64,000 nucleotides of DNA from Terriglobia bacterium (GCA_020073465.1 JAIQFC010000016.1:62001-126000), one strand, 5' to 3'; counted from the first letter of the stretch, positions 43,797 through 52,671 are shown. Notes: generated by a model from the sequence alone, not told the origin. Translations and numbers: made by a program.

Positions 43797-45968
43797 CTAT
43801 TGTAATGCCGGTTGTGATGCCTGGACGGCGCAGCCACCGTGGTGACCAGCGTCGGGACAATCCTGATCGCTGAGAGTGGAAAAGTATATCTGAGAGGCGC
43901 CGAGCAAAGTGCCCGAGCCGACCACGTTATCGACAATGATTCCGCTCGTTCCGCCCGAGGCTGGAAGGGCCAAGGTGGCTACAGGGCCGGCCTCCCTCCA
44001 GGTCATGGAGCCGTCCACGGTGAGAGCGCCCACGGCAGTCGGCCACACAGGCTGTGTGCCGCCGGTCGTTCCTGCAACGTCCACGAGTTCGACGTTGCCA
44101 TTGCTGTCGAGAATGCGATCGCCGACAAACGGCGCTGTGAGACCTGCCGACCAAGGGAGGATGGGGGTGGCGTCGATGCGGCCCTGGTTCAACCAGCCCA
44201 CTGAGGTGGGGCTAAGGTCGGGATCGCCTGTGATTATATCGGGAGCGGCGCCCCAGGCGGGAGTAGTCGGTCCCGATGTTCCCGCGTGCTGCACCACCTG
44301 AATGAACAGAACATTGGGATTATCGGCAGAACGCACCAGCACTTCCTGACCCACGCTATAAATAGTCAAGGGGTGCCACTGGGTGACAACGAAATTCATG
44401 ATACAGCCGCCAGGGGCCGCACTCACACAGTTGGTCGGCCAACCGTCGGCTTGAGCGCTGACGAACACTCGCTCCGATGCGCCGCCGGTGGTGTTGGGGT
44501 TGGCGATGTCGGTCACGGGAGAGCACGGCTGATTCTGCGTTCTGGTCAGCACGGAAACAGTCACAGGCGTGCCGAACCCGCCTGGACTAACCGGGACTTG
44601 GTATACAGTCGGCTGTGCGCCCGTATTGCCGCAGACGTAGTAGTTTCCTGTCCCGTCGAGCGAATTCAGGTAAGCGCTGTCAAAGAAGCCGTTGTACATG
44701 GGCTTCGGGGTTGCGCTGCTGGTCCCTACTACAACCTCGGAGCCCGTGGTGCTTGCAGCGAAACTCGTCGACAGCCGATACAGGGCCGCGCAAGGGGTGG
44801 ACCCAGTGCAGTTGGTGGTTCCATCACTGGACGCTGACACATAAACGGTTCCAGCTCCCGAGTCCACAACAGGGCCAGCCACGATGCCGATGCCGGTGCC
44901 AAAATCCAATCGGCCGGACGCAGTGACCGCTCCGGTGGTGCTATCGACCCGGTAAAGAAATCCATCGGCAGCGCCAGCAATCACGTTTCCGGTCACATGA
45001 TCGAAAACTGGGCTAGTGAGCGCCGCCGTTGTGCTGACCAGTACGGGCCACGTGGCGTCCCTGACCTCCGCTGGCGTGCCTTTGAAAACTCCGGTGAATT
45101 GGTGGAGTGATCCGCCGCTGTCGCCGACCCAGGCGACGTCATTTTTGTAGTCAATAAAAACGGATGACGTTCTGTCGTCAGTGTGTGCATTGCTCAGATC
45201 GGTGAGATTGATCGTGGTCATGCACGGTGCCACGCATAACCGGTAGGCGGCAAGAGGTACAGTCGTTGGGATCCCTGGAAGGGTCACCGACTCGAGGCTG
45301 TTGGCCACCCATTTCAGCAAGACCAGTTGGGCATCGGGCCCAGCCGTCTGCACAAACGCTAGCTGGGAACCGTCAAGCGACAGAGCCGGAGAAGTCAGGA
45401 TCCTAGCCGGGGTAATCGGAGACGTGTTGTACGCCCACAATACCGACGGAACCGCCCCGCCACACCCCAAGTAGAGGTTGTTGAATGCGACAATGGCCGC
45501 TTGAGTCAGGCTCCCCTGCAGGTCCGTGCTGAAGACAACGTAGTCGTTAGTGCAACTTGCGGTGGTGCTGTCGAAGGAGAACTTTGCGGGATAATTTCCC
45601 GCGACAGGGGGGCCAGCGGTGGCGCCTAGATCCTCCGCCCAGTCCCGATGCATCTTTGGGAAGCGCCGCGTACCGCGGGCAATCCGAAATAAATCTGGCG
45701 CGCTTGCCTTGGACAGTTCGGGCTGCACGAGCACGCGCTGGCGGAACCGCTCCAACTGCTGCCAATACCTGGGCCCGTTGGCTACGAGTCTTGCCCGCTG
45801 CGGGCTAGCCGCCTGCGAAAAAATCAGATGCCGGTGCGACCAGTCGGTGACCAGTGGAACGCGCTGGTGGGCGGGTTTGGCCGCGTGGCCAGTCAGCACC
45901 CATCCCAAGGTCACCAGACCCAGCAAAGCAACGCAAAATCGAACGAATCGTGACGCAATCCCGTTCAT
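43797..45968 (-). CDS. Large exported protein, PQQ/propeller-like, heading the peptide cluster
   Basis: 723 aa with a signal peptide (FVRFCVALLGLVTLGWVLTGHA). A basic region follows, then a conserved-looking block NYPAKFSFDSTTASCTNDYVVFST. Repeated beta-strand text such as GNVIAGAADGFLYRVDSTTGAV and GTVYVSASSDG suggests a PQQ-like or similar beta-propeller. I do not recognise a named family. GGAG lies eight bases before the ATG. Being the first gene of the minus-strand cluster, 14 bases before the precursor gene, it may be a surface partner, a carrier of the finished peptide, or simply an upstream neighbour. It has several Cys pairs, possibly disulfides. Confidence 0.65.
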   Translation of the reverse strand: MNGIASRFVRFCVALLGLVTLGWVLTGHAAKPAHQRVPLVTDWSHRHLIFSQAASPQRARLVANGPRYWQQLERFRQRVLVQPELSKASAPDLFRIARGTRRFPKMHRDWAEDLGATAGPPVAGNYPAKFSFDSTTASCTNDYVVFSTDLQGSLTQAAIVAFNNLYLGCGGAVPSVLWAYNTSPITPARILTSPALSLDGSQLAFVQTAGPDAQLVLLKWVANSLESVTLPGIPTTVPLAAYRLCVAPCMTTINLTDLSNAHTDDRTSSVFIDYKNDVAWVGDSGGSLHQFTGVFKGTPAEVRDATWPVLVSTTAALTSPVFDHVTGNVIAGAADGFLYRVDSTTGAVTASGRLDFGTGIGIVAGPVVDSGAGTVYVSASSDGTTNCTGSTPCAALYRLSTSFAASTTGSEVVVGTSSATPKPMYNGFFDSAYLNSLDGTGNYYVCGNTGAQPTVYQVPVSPGGFGTPVTVSVLTRTQNQPCSPVTDIANPNTTGGASERVFVSAQADGWPTNCVSAAPGGCIMNFVVTQWHPLTIYSVGQEVLVRSADNPNVLFIQVVQHAGTSGPTTPAWGAAPDIITGDPDLSPTSVGWLNQGRIDATPILPWSAGLTAPFVGDRILDSNGNVELVDVAGTTGGTQPVWPTAVGALTVDGSMTWREAGPVATLALPASGGTSGIIVDNVVGSGTLLGASQIYFSTLSDQDCPDAGHHGGCAVQASQPALQ
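43799..43804 (-). promoter_or_regulatory. Candidate -10 box for the precursor gene
   Basis: TACAAT on the minus strand ends 16 bases before the precursor's ATG and overlaps the last bases of the upstream gene. It could allow separate, stronger expression of the peptide. No -35 consensus is evident. AGGTTAGG between box and ATG may serve as a weak ribosome binding site. Confidence 0.35.
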
Positions 45969-46409
45969 TGTCGGACTCCAAGACTCGCGAGATACACTGG
46001 GCTTTCTAGTTAATGTGCTTTGACCGTGGCGCAGTCGGGCGACTCATCATACATCGTTCACGAACTCGCTCTCACTTACTGCGTGTGCAAAACACCAACT
46101 GGTCGGCGACGTACGTCCACCATTGGCGGGCTGGGATGGGCGCGATTTTACTACTATTGCAGCCCCCACGCAACGAAAGACGGCGGCCGGTCCCGCCAAT
46201 TGGCGCGCTGCGATGGGAGTTCGATCTGCACAAGAAGTGAGGCGTTTATGTGAACGGTTTTCCCGCACGATCCGAATCAAACTCCGGTTACCATTTCTTG
46301 AGCAGGAAGCATCAGAAAGCTGTCGGAACCTCGTAGAATAGATGAATTCAGCATCTGGGAGCCTCGGCGCGGATCCCCTACAGGGAGGAACCGGGCGTCA
46401 GAGGAAATT
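45969..46409. other. Divergent intergenic region, no gene called
   Basis: This 441-base gap holds the promoters of the minus-strand peptide cluster and the plus-strand phosphorylase gene. TATGAT on the minus strand and TAGAAT at 46334-46339 on the plus strand are possible -10 boxes without clear -35 partners. Reading frames here (for example 46013-46240) lack recognisable protein character. Confidence 0.4.
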
Positions 46410-49127
46410 GTGCATTCATACGGAGGTTTGTGTACGGCATTGAACCCACAACATGGACTAGCTGAAGACTCGACCACCACAGCGCCTTCGCGGGACGCCC
46501 GGTACGTGCTCACTTTCGAGGAGATCGCGAATCTTGCCGGAGACGGGGGCAAGCCAGCGGAGACGCTGATGAATGTGGTGGCGTTGATTGCCAAGCGGTT
46601 CGGGACCGACGTGTGCTCGGCGTATCTGCTGGAGCCGGACCGGGCCAACCTGGTGCTGGCCGCGACGCTGGGGCTGCGGCGCGAGTGTATTGGCAGTCTC
46701 CGCATGGGGATCCACGAAGGTCTGGCTGGACTGGTGGCGGAGCAAGTGCGTCCGGTCGGCGTCGAACAGGTGAAGACCCATCCCCGCTTCAAGTATTTCA
46801 GTGAAGCAGGCGAAGACGATTACCACTCGTTCCTGGGAGTTCCGCTGATCGATCGTGGCGTGCTGCAGGGAGTGCTGGTGGTGCAGACGCTGGAAGCGCG
46901 CGCCTTCACGGAAGACGAGATTCGAATGCTGACCGAGGCCGCAACCCAGGTGGCGCCGGTGGTGAGCGTGGCCCGGACGCTGGACCGCTTCATCGCCCCG
47001 GTCCAGGAACGTCTGTGGGCCGTGGCACGCAATCTGTGGTGGAGTTGGGACCACGATACTTCCAGTCTGTTTCTGGATCTGGATCCGGCGCGGTGGAGCG
47101 AGCTGAATCACAATCCCGTGTCGTTGCTGGCGGAGTATCCGCTGGCCAAGTTGGAATCGCGCGCGGCGGAGCTGGTGCTCCATAGCCGGATCAATTACGC
47201 CTACCGTCGCCTGGAGGAATACCTGGAGGCCGACCGCACGTGGGGGGCAAGGCGCGCTGGAGTATTGCGGCCGCGCCCGGTGGCGTATTTTTCCGCCGAG
47301 TTTGGCTTGCACGAGTCGCTCCCGGTTTACTCCGGCGGCCTGGGCGTTCTGGCCGGCGATCATATTAAGAGCGCTTCGGATCTCGACATTCCCCTGGTGG
47401 GGATCGGCCTGTTTTATGGCCAAGGATATTTCCGGCAGCGTCTCGACAAGAACGGGTGGCAGCACGAGGAGTACATGGAGACGGACGTCAACCAGTTGCC
47501 CATGGAGCCTGCCATTGGGACCAACGGCCGTCCCGTCATCGTGCAGATCAATACCCGCAGCGGCTCGATCCGGGCGCGGGTGTGGCGGCTGAAGATAGGG
47601 CGGGTCGACTTGCTCCTTCTGGATTCCGACGTGGAGGGAAACGCGCCCGAGGACCGCGAGACCGCATCCCGGTTGTATGGTGGAGATCGCCGCATCCGCA
47701 TCCGGCAGGAATTGCTTCTGGGCGTCGGAGGCCTGCGCGCACTCAAAGCTCTCGGCATCACGCCCGGTGTGCTTCATCTGAATGAGGGACACTGCGCCTT
47801 TGCGGTGCTGGAAGCGATCCGCAGCCGGATGGAGGACGAAGGCATCGGATTCGATGCTGCCGTGCCGCGCGTGTCGCGTGAGGTTGTCTTCACCACTCAC
47901 ACGCCCGTGCCTGCCGGCCACGACCGCTTTGACGCCAGCCTGATTGAAGAGCACCTCGGACCGTTGCGCGATGCGTTAGGTCTGACGCAGGAAAGCTTTG
48001 TGGGACTGGGACGGGAGAATCCCGGCAATCCCGACGAGACATTCTGTATGACCGTCCTGGCCCTGCGGCTTTCACGGCGTGCCAATGCCGTTTCGGCGCT
48101 GCACGGCGAGGTGTCGCGCGCGATGTGGACGGGATTGTCCCCGGGGAAGCCGGAAGACGAAGTTCCCATCGGCCACATCACGAATGGCGTGCATGTTCCC
48201 TCCTGGCTGGCGCCGCAGATGTTTCGCCTCTACGATCGTCACCTGGGCACCGGATGGCACCAGCGCAGCAGTGAGGCGAAGATTTGGGAAGGAATTGAAA
48301 ACGTCGATGACGGGGAACTTTGGGAGACGCATCTCAACTTAAAGTCGCGGCTGCTGGAGTTCGTTCGTCGTCGCGCCGTGGAACAGGCGGAGCGCCGCAG
48401 CGAGCCGCGGGAAATGCTGCAGAGGCTCGAGCGCGTCCTCAGTCCCGACGCGCTGACCATCGGGTTTGCCCGGCGGTTTGCCACTTACAAGAGAGCCAAC
48501 CTTATTCTTACGGATATCGAAAAACTCGCGTCGATGGTGAACGACCCGAAGCGCCCAGTACAGTTCGTTTTTGCCGGGAAGGCCCATCCGCTGGATGAAC
48601 CGGGAAAGCGAGTTCTCCAGCAGATCGCGGAACTGATGCGCGATCCGCAGTTTTCCGACAAGTTCGTTTTTGTCGAGGACTATGACATCAATGTCGGACG
48701 CCACTTCGTGCAGGGCGTCGACGTCTGGCTCAACAACCCGCGCCGCCCGCTGGAAGCATCGGGCACAAGCGGCCAGAAGGTAGTGCTGAACGGCGGGTTG
48801 AACCTTTCCGTTTTGGACGGATGGTGGGCAGAAGCGTATGACGGTCTGAACGGCTTTGCCATCGGAACCGGCAGAACCCACTCCAACATGAGCGTTCACG
48901 ATGCCCGCGACGGGGAGGACCTGCTGCGGGTGCTGCGCGATGAAGTGATCCCTCTCTACTACCAGCGAGATCGTGACGGACTGCCACGGGGATGGATCAA
49001 GCGCATGAAGAGGACCATCCGCACCCTGGGCTGGCGCTTCAATGCCGATCGCATGGTCATGGATTACACATTGAAGTGTTACGTTCCAGCGGCGGGTGGG
49101 ACCTCAAGCGACATGCGGAGCACCTAG
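46410..49127 (+). CDS. glgP: GAF domain fused to alpha-glucan phosphorylase (GT35)
   Basis: 905 aa. Residues of about 30-190 form a GAF domain like the one in PtsP-type proteins (FEEIANLAGDGGKPAETLMNVV, IGSLRMGIHEGLAGLV). Residues of about 200-300 match the N-terminal domain of the shorter alpha-glucan phosphorylases (RNLWWSWDHDTSSLF). The catalytic part follows (VAYFSAEFGLHESLPVYSGG, HLNEGHCAF) with the pyridoxal-phosphate site EASGTSGQKVVLNGG including its Lys. It releases glucose-1-phosphate from glycogen or maltodextrin. The GAF domain suggests control by a small ligand. The GTG start has AGAGGAAA at good spacing. The next gene is a convergent truncated LacI. Confidence 0.9.
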   Translation: MHSYGGLCTALNPQHGLAEDSTTTAPSRDARYVLTFEEIANLAGDGGKPAETLMNVVALIAKRFGTDVCSAYLLEPDRANLVLAATLGLRRECIGSLRMGIHEGLAGLVAEQVRPVGVEQVKTHPRFKYFSEAGEDDYHSFLGVPLIDRGVLQGVLVVQTLEARAFTEDEIRMLTEAATQVAPVVSVARTLDRFIAPVQERLWAVARNLWWSWDHDTSSLFLDLDPARWSELNHNPVSLLAEYPLAKLESRAAELVLHSRINYAYRRLEEYLEADRTWGARRAGVLRPRPVAYFSAEFGLHESLPVYSGGLGVLAGDHIKSASDLDIPLVGIGLFYGQGYFRQRLDKNGWQHEEYMETDVNQLPMEPAIGTNGRPVIVQINTRSGSIRARVWRLKIGRVDLLLLDSDVEGNAPEDRETASRLYGGDRRIRIRQELLLGVGGLRALKALGITPGVLHLNEGHCAFAVLEAIRSRMEDEGIGFDAAVPRVSREVVFTTHTPVPAGHDRFDASLIEEHLGPLRDALGLTQESFVGLGRENPGNPDETFCMTVLALRLSRRANAVSALHGEVSRAMWTGLSPGKPEDEVPIGHITNGVHVPSWLAPQMFRLYDRHLGTGWHQRSSEAKIWEGIENVDDGELWETHLNLKSRLLEFVRRRAVEQAERRSEPREMLQRLERVLSPDALTIGFARRFATYKRANLILTDIEKLASMVNDPKRPVQFVFAGKAHPLDEPGKRVLQQIAELMRDPQFSDKFVFVEDYDINVGRHFVQGVDVWLNNPRRPLEASGTSGQKVVLNGGLNLSVLDGWWAEAYDGLNGFAIGTGRTHSNMSVHDARDGEDLLRVLRDEVIPLYYQRDRDGLPRGWIKRMKRTIRTLGWRFNADRMVMDYTLKCYVPAAGGTSSDMRST

Positions 49128-49188
49128 CAGGGGGGCATGCCGCCCGGCGCGGATCGCGCCGAAGCGCGGACAGTTGCGACGATTAGAA

Positions 49189-49602
49189 CTAGGTTGCCCA
49201 AGAGTAGTGGTCCGAGCCAGCGGGCAGAAGATCCTCGAATCCCACCACGGAAACGTCTCCCGGCACGCGCAGGCCGGCTTGGCGGATGGCGTGCATCGCT
49301 CGCGCGAATTCCTTGGCGCCAGCGAACACCAGCGCGCGCGAATCGTTCTTCGTCGACTTCAAGCGGTTCGCATCCCCTGATGTCCGCCTGGTTCGCAGCG
49401 CTCGTGCGACCGGGTTCGGCTGGTAATTCAGCGCCCGGGCCGCCGCGAAGATGCGATCCTGGGTGTGCTGCGGGATCGCGCTGGACTGCGGTGCACGATT
49501 CAGCACCAGAGAAATCGTTCCGGTGGACAGCCCCAGGTGTTCAGCTACCGATTTCAGTGTGATGCAGTTTTGCTTCGAGCGTGAATTTCTGCGATGAATC
49601 AT
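49189..49602 (-). pseudogene. Truncated LacI-family regulator
   Basis: 137 aa from ATG 49602 (ORF track starts upstream without support). The DNA-binding domain is complete: ITLKSVAEHLGLSTGTISLVL and the hinge PNPVARALRT. Most of the effector domain is missing: after a short linker the text jumps to ALVFAGAKEFARAMHAIRQAG and VPGDVSVVGFEDL, which belong near the C-terminal end of LacI proteins. The frame then stops after 13 residues. This is an internal deletion plus a lost C-terminus. It may be a decaying gene, or a short DNA-binding protein that can no longer sense sugar. GGGAGG lies 12 bases before the ATG. Confidence 0.75.
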
Positions 49603-49804
49603 TGGCTGTTGCTCCCTCCCCAGCGTGGAACGAGCCCATGAAGGAAATCGGGCTTCGGTTGTGGAACCAGGAATAGATACTCGGAGCAACAAGGCGAGGG
49701 AGCGAACGTCAGGGTCCGCGCGGCCGACTATTCCACTGCAGGTCGCAAGATCAATTTGACAAATCCTGCGATGGAAGTCCAATTGAAAAAACGTATTGTA
49801 AAGA

Positions 49805-50656
49805 TTAGCCGGTACGCTTGCGGGGCTTGATCGATTCCCAATCTTGCTCCGTGAGCACGCGGCCAAGATTGCTGAACTCGCCGGCGCCCTGGAGAAATTC
49901 TCCGCCGTCCATGCGGACGACCTCGCCGTTCACGTATCCGGAGCCATCGCTGATCAAAAACGTTGCCAGATTCGCCAACTCCTCGACGGTGCCGAAGCGG
50001 TGAAGGGGATTTCGTTCCAGCGCCAGCTTTTCGAGCTCAGGACGAGGCAGCACGCGAGAAAACGCTCCTTGCGTGGGGATCGGGCCGGGAGCAATCGCGT
50101 TCAGGCGAATGCCGCGGTCGCCCCACTCGACGGCCAGGCTTCGAGTGAGAGCCTCGACGGCCGACTTCGAGATGGCGGAGGGAACGACGTAGGCCGATCC
50201 CACGGGCGCGTAAGTGGCGGAAATGCTGAGCACCGTCCCGCGGTGACCTGCCTTGAGCCAGCGGCGGCCGCAGGCCATGGTCGCGTGCAGCGTGCCCATG
50301 AGCACAATGCCAATCACAGACTCAAATGCTCGCGGCGAGAGTTCCTCGGTGCGCGCGATGAAATTGCCGGCGGCATTGTTGACCAAGACGTCGAGAGGGC
50401 CATCTTTCCAGATGGAATCGCTCATGGCCTCAACGGCGTCGAGGCTGCGCACATCGCAAGGCAGAGCGTGGATGCGGCCGCCCGTGGCCGTGGCCAACTC
50501 GGCTGCGGTGTTGTTGAGCACCTCTTCGCGCCGGCCACAGATGTAAACTTCCGCGCGCAGTTCGAGGAAGCGCCGCGCCATCCCTTTGCCGAGCCCGGTG
50601 CCGCCGCCCGTGATGAGAATGCGCTTGTTGTTTAGCAGGCCGTCGCGAAACATCAT
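49805..50656 (-). CDS. 2,4-dienoyl-CoA reductase-like short-chain dehydrogenase
   Basis: 283 aa. The Rossmann motif ITGGGTGLGKGMA, the NNAAGNF block, and the FVVPSA-like catalytic stretch YVVPSAISKSAVEAL replace the usual YxxxK arrangement. GPIPTQGAFSRV and DGGEFLQGAGEF are close to mitochondrial 2,4-dienoyl-CoA reductases. The enzyme would use NADPH to reduce dienoyl-CoA in unsaturated fatty-acid oxidation. ATG 50656 overlaps the previous stop (ATGA) with GGGAG upstream; the ORF-track start at 50680 lies within the SUMF1-like gene. Coupling to a SUMF1-like gene is unusual and unexplained. Confidence 0.87.
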   Translation of the reverse strand: MMFRDGLLNNKRILITGGGTGLGKGMARRFLELRAEVYICGRREEVLNNTAAELATATGGRIHALPCDVRSLDAVEAMSDSIWKDGPLDVLVNNAAGNFIARTEELSPRAFESVIGIVLMGTLHATMACGRRWLKAGHRGTVLSISATYAPVGSAYVVPSAISKSAVEALTRSLAVEWGDRGIRLNAIAPGPIPTQGAFSRVLPRPELEKLALERNPLHRFGTVEELANLATFLISDGSGYVNGEVVRMDGGEFLQGAGEFSNLGRVLTEQDWESIKPRKRTG

Positions 50657-51399
50657 TGCTCTCCCATCAGGATTCCACATGCAACTCGGAAGCCGTAATC
50701 GGCGTACTGAAATTCAGGAGGAATACTGGAGCGGGCCGAGCATCGTGCCACCTTGACGTGATGCCGCCACGAGCCTCCGCGCGACGCCCTGCGCTGGCCG
50801 TGCTCGGGGCCCGTCGGATTGTGCTCTGGCGAAACCGCGTAATAGTTCGGGTCGTACCAGTCGCTGCACCACTCGTGAACGTTCTCGCAGATGTCGTAAA
50901 GACCGAAGGAATTGGGAGCGTAACTGGCGACGGGCTCCGGCCCAGTCTGCCAGCGCGCTGCATAATCAGGCATCGACTGCGGAGGCTCATCGCCCCAGGG
51001 GAAGTTCTTTTGCTCAGCGCCACCCCGGGCCGCACGTTCCCACTCCGCTTCGGTCGGCAATCGATAGGCGCGGCCCGTTTCCGAGTTCAGCCATTCGCAG
51101 TACCGCGAAGCTTCAAACCAGGAAACGCCGGTAACCGGATGCTGTGGATCGTTGAAGTTCGAATCCTTCCAGAAGGGCGGCGGCGACGCGGAGGTCGCGC
51201 GCAGAAACACTGCGTAATCAATGTTCGTTACCTGCGTGGCGGCGAGCATGAAAGCATTGACCCACACACGGTGCACGGGACGCTCGCAGTCTTGCCCGGA
51301 CTCGGAGCCCATCAGGAACCAACCTTCCGGAACACGAACCAGGAATGGCTCGATGGAGGCTGAAGCTGCAGAGTGCGAGCTTGATGGAGTGGCCTTCAT
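50653..51399 (-). CDS. SUMF1/FGE-family protein
   Basis: 248 aa. The family text is clear: VPEGWFLMGSESGQDCERPVHRV, PVTGVSWFEASRYCEWLNSETGRAYRLPTEAEWERAARGG, NSFGLYDICENVHEWCSDWY and YGFRVA. Members include formylglycine-generating enzymes and nonheme-iron oxygenases, but most bacterial homologues are uncharacterised. The two copper-binding Cys of true FGE are not evident: RCSARSSIP has only one near the expected place. Sulfatase activation is therefore doubtful, and no sulfatase lies nearby. The protein lacks a signal peptide. It is translationally coupled to the SDR gene. Confidence 0.87.
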   Translation of the reverse strand: MKATPSSSHSAASASIEPFLVRVPEGWFLMGSESGQDCERPVHRVWVNAFMLAATQVTNIDYAVFLRATSASPPPFWKDSNFNDPQHPVTGVSWFEASRYCEWLNSETGRAYRLPTEAEWERAARGGAEQKNFPWGDEPPQSMPDYAARWQTGPEPVASYAPNSFGLYDICENVHEWCSDWYDPNYYAVSPEHNPTGPEHGQRRASRGGSWRHHVKVARCSARSSIPPEFQYADYGFRVACGILMGEQ

Positions 51400-51472
51400 T
51401 AGAAAAAATGCGGTTGCCGCTTATTCCTCGTCGAGGTAGATTCTAGCAGCGCCGGGGCGGATGGAGGATGCA

Positions 51473-51946
51473 ATGCCGAAGAAGAGGCTGCAGTTTACGG
51501 TGAAGCTGGAAGGCAAAGCGGGAAGTTCCGTGGCCTGGCTGAACGCCCCATTTGATGTGCCGGAGACTCTTGGCACACGGGCGCGGGTGCCGGTGTGCGG
51601 GACGATCAATGGCTTCCCGTTTCGTTCCTCGCTCATGCCCATGGGCGGCTGCCATGGGATGGCGGTGAACAAAGCGATGCGTGCCGGGGCGAAGGCGAAG
51701 GCCGGGGATGTGGTGGAGGTGGTGATGGAGCGCGACGACCAGGCGCGCACCGTGGAAGTTCCACCCGAGCTTAAGAAGGAACTGGCGAAGAACAAAAAGG
51801 CTCAAACGAATTGGGAGAAATTGTCGTTCACGAATAAGAAAGAGATGGCAATTTCGATCCGTGAGGCGAAGCAGGAGCAGACGCGTGCGCGACGACTGGC
51901 CAAGGTCATGCAGATTCTGAAGACGGGCGCGAAGTGGACTGGCTAG
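51473..51946 (+). CDS. DUF1905/YdeI-like protein
   Basis: 157 aa. The N-terminal half is a DUF1905 beta-barrel (QFTVKLEGKAGSSVAWLNAPFDV, GTINGFPFRSSLMPMGGCHGMAV). The C-terminal half resembles YdeI/OmpD-associated proteins, with VPPELKKELAKNKKAQTNWEKLSFTNKKE and RRLAKVMQIL. YdeI-like proteins have been linked to peptide resistance in enterobacteria; the function here is unknown. ATG 51473 has GGAGG four bases upstream and is preferred over 51461. It is convergent with the ThiE-like gene; the two stops share CTAG. Confidence 0.8.
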   Translation: MPKKRLQFTVKLEGKAGSSVAWLNAPFDVPETLGTRARVPVCGTINGFPFRSSLMPMGGCHGMAVNKAMRAGAKAKAGDVVEVVMERDDQARTVEVPPELKKELAKNKKAQTNWEKLSFTNKKEMAISIREAKQEQTRARRLAKVMQILKTGAKWTG

Positions 51947-52647
51947 CCGCGGATGGTCCTTACTACGTCGGCGATGTCGTTCTCCTGGAAGAGGCGGATG
52001 GCTGCGATGCCGGTGGCTCCTGCTGCCAGGCAAGACTGAGCGTTCGCAAGCGTTACTCCACCCAGAGCGAATACCGGAATTCCCATGTGGCACGCGGCTT
52101 CTAACGCGGCCAGACCGACAGCAACATTGGTTTGCAGATCTTTCTTTTCGAATACCGGGGCGAAGACGGCGAAGTCTGCTCCGCTCTTTTTGGCTTGAGT
52201 GACCTCGTCGACCGAGTGACACGAAACGCCAACGATTGGGACTTCGGGAGAATTCTCGCGGGCGGGGGCCTGCCCTGAGCCTGCCGAAGGGGCGCCCGCG
52301 CCACACCTCCACGCTATGCGAACATCGGACGGGGAAATGTCGTCCGATCGAAGGTGAACGCCGTCGGCTGCTGCGGCGAGGGCGACGTCTGTGCGCGAGT
52401 TGATGAGGATACGAGGTCTCAATTCTCGGTCCTCAGTTCTCAGGTGCGAGTGGACGACCCGGACGGCTTCACGGGCCAGCGACTCCAGTTCGCGTGAAGA
52501 CAGGTCTTTCTCGCGAAGCTGAATGTAGTCCACGCCGTAACGGGCAGCTTTTGAGATCTTTGCCAACAGGTGGCGCCGGCGATCGGATTCATCGCCGGGG
52601 AAAGCCTTGCGATCGGTGATGTAGTAGAGCTGGGGGCGGGAAGCCAT
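51943..52647 (-). CDS. ThiE/TenI-like thiamine phosphate synthase family protein
   Basis: 234 aa from ATG 52647; the upstream part of the ORF-track frame is repeat sequence. The fold is recognisable: LYYITDRKAF, YGVDYIQLREKDLSSREL, ILINSRTDVALAAAADGVHL, IVGVSCHSVDEV, GADFAVFAPVFEKKD and VFALGGVTLAN. ThiE joins the thiazole and pyrimidine parts of thiamine; TenI-type relatives act as thiazole tautomerases. An in-frame insert, GAGAPSAGSGQAPARENSP, lies before IVGVSCHS and is encoded by a dispersed-repeat fragment. It falls in a loop, so the enzyme may still work. There are no other thiamine genes nearby. Confidence 0.82.
   Translation of the reverse strand: MASRPQLYYITDRKAFPGDESDRRRHLLAKISKAARYGVDYIQLREKDLSSRELESLAREAVRVVHSHLRTEDRELRPRILINSRTDVALAAAADGVHLRSDDISPSDVRIAWRCGAGAPSAGSGQAPARENSPEVPIVGVSCHSVDEVTQAKKSGADFAVFAPVFEKKDLQTNVAVGLAALEAACHMGIPVFALGGVTLANAQSCLAAGATGIAAIRLFQENDIADVVRTIRG
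52255..52305. repeat. Repeat fragment inserted in the thiE-like gene
   Basis: CTGCCCTGAGCCTGCCGAAGG matches the internal module of the dispersed repeats at 52745 and 53690 (CCCTTCG..GCTCAGGGCAGG). It adds about 17 residues without breaking the frame. Confidence 0.6.
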
Positions 52648-52671
52648 GGTCTTCACAGTACCGGGCAGGTT

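Noticed and set aside
46013-46253. Two short overlapping plus-strand frames in the divergent gap
   Set aside because: The composition is not protein-like, there is no ribosome binding site, and they lie where promoters are expected.
49140-49165. Terminator GGCGCG-GAT-CGCGCC after the phosphorylase gene
   Set aside because: The stem is only six bases and there is no T-run on either strand.
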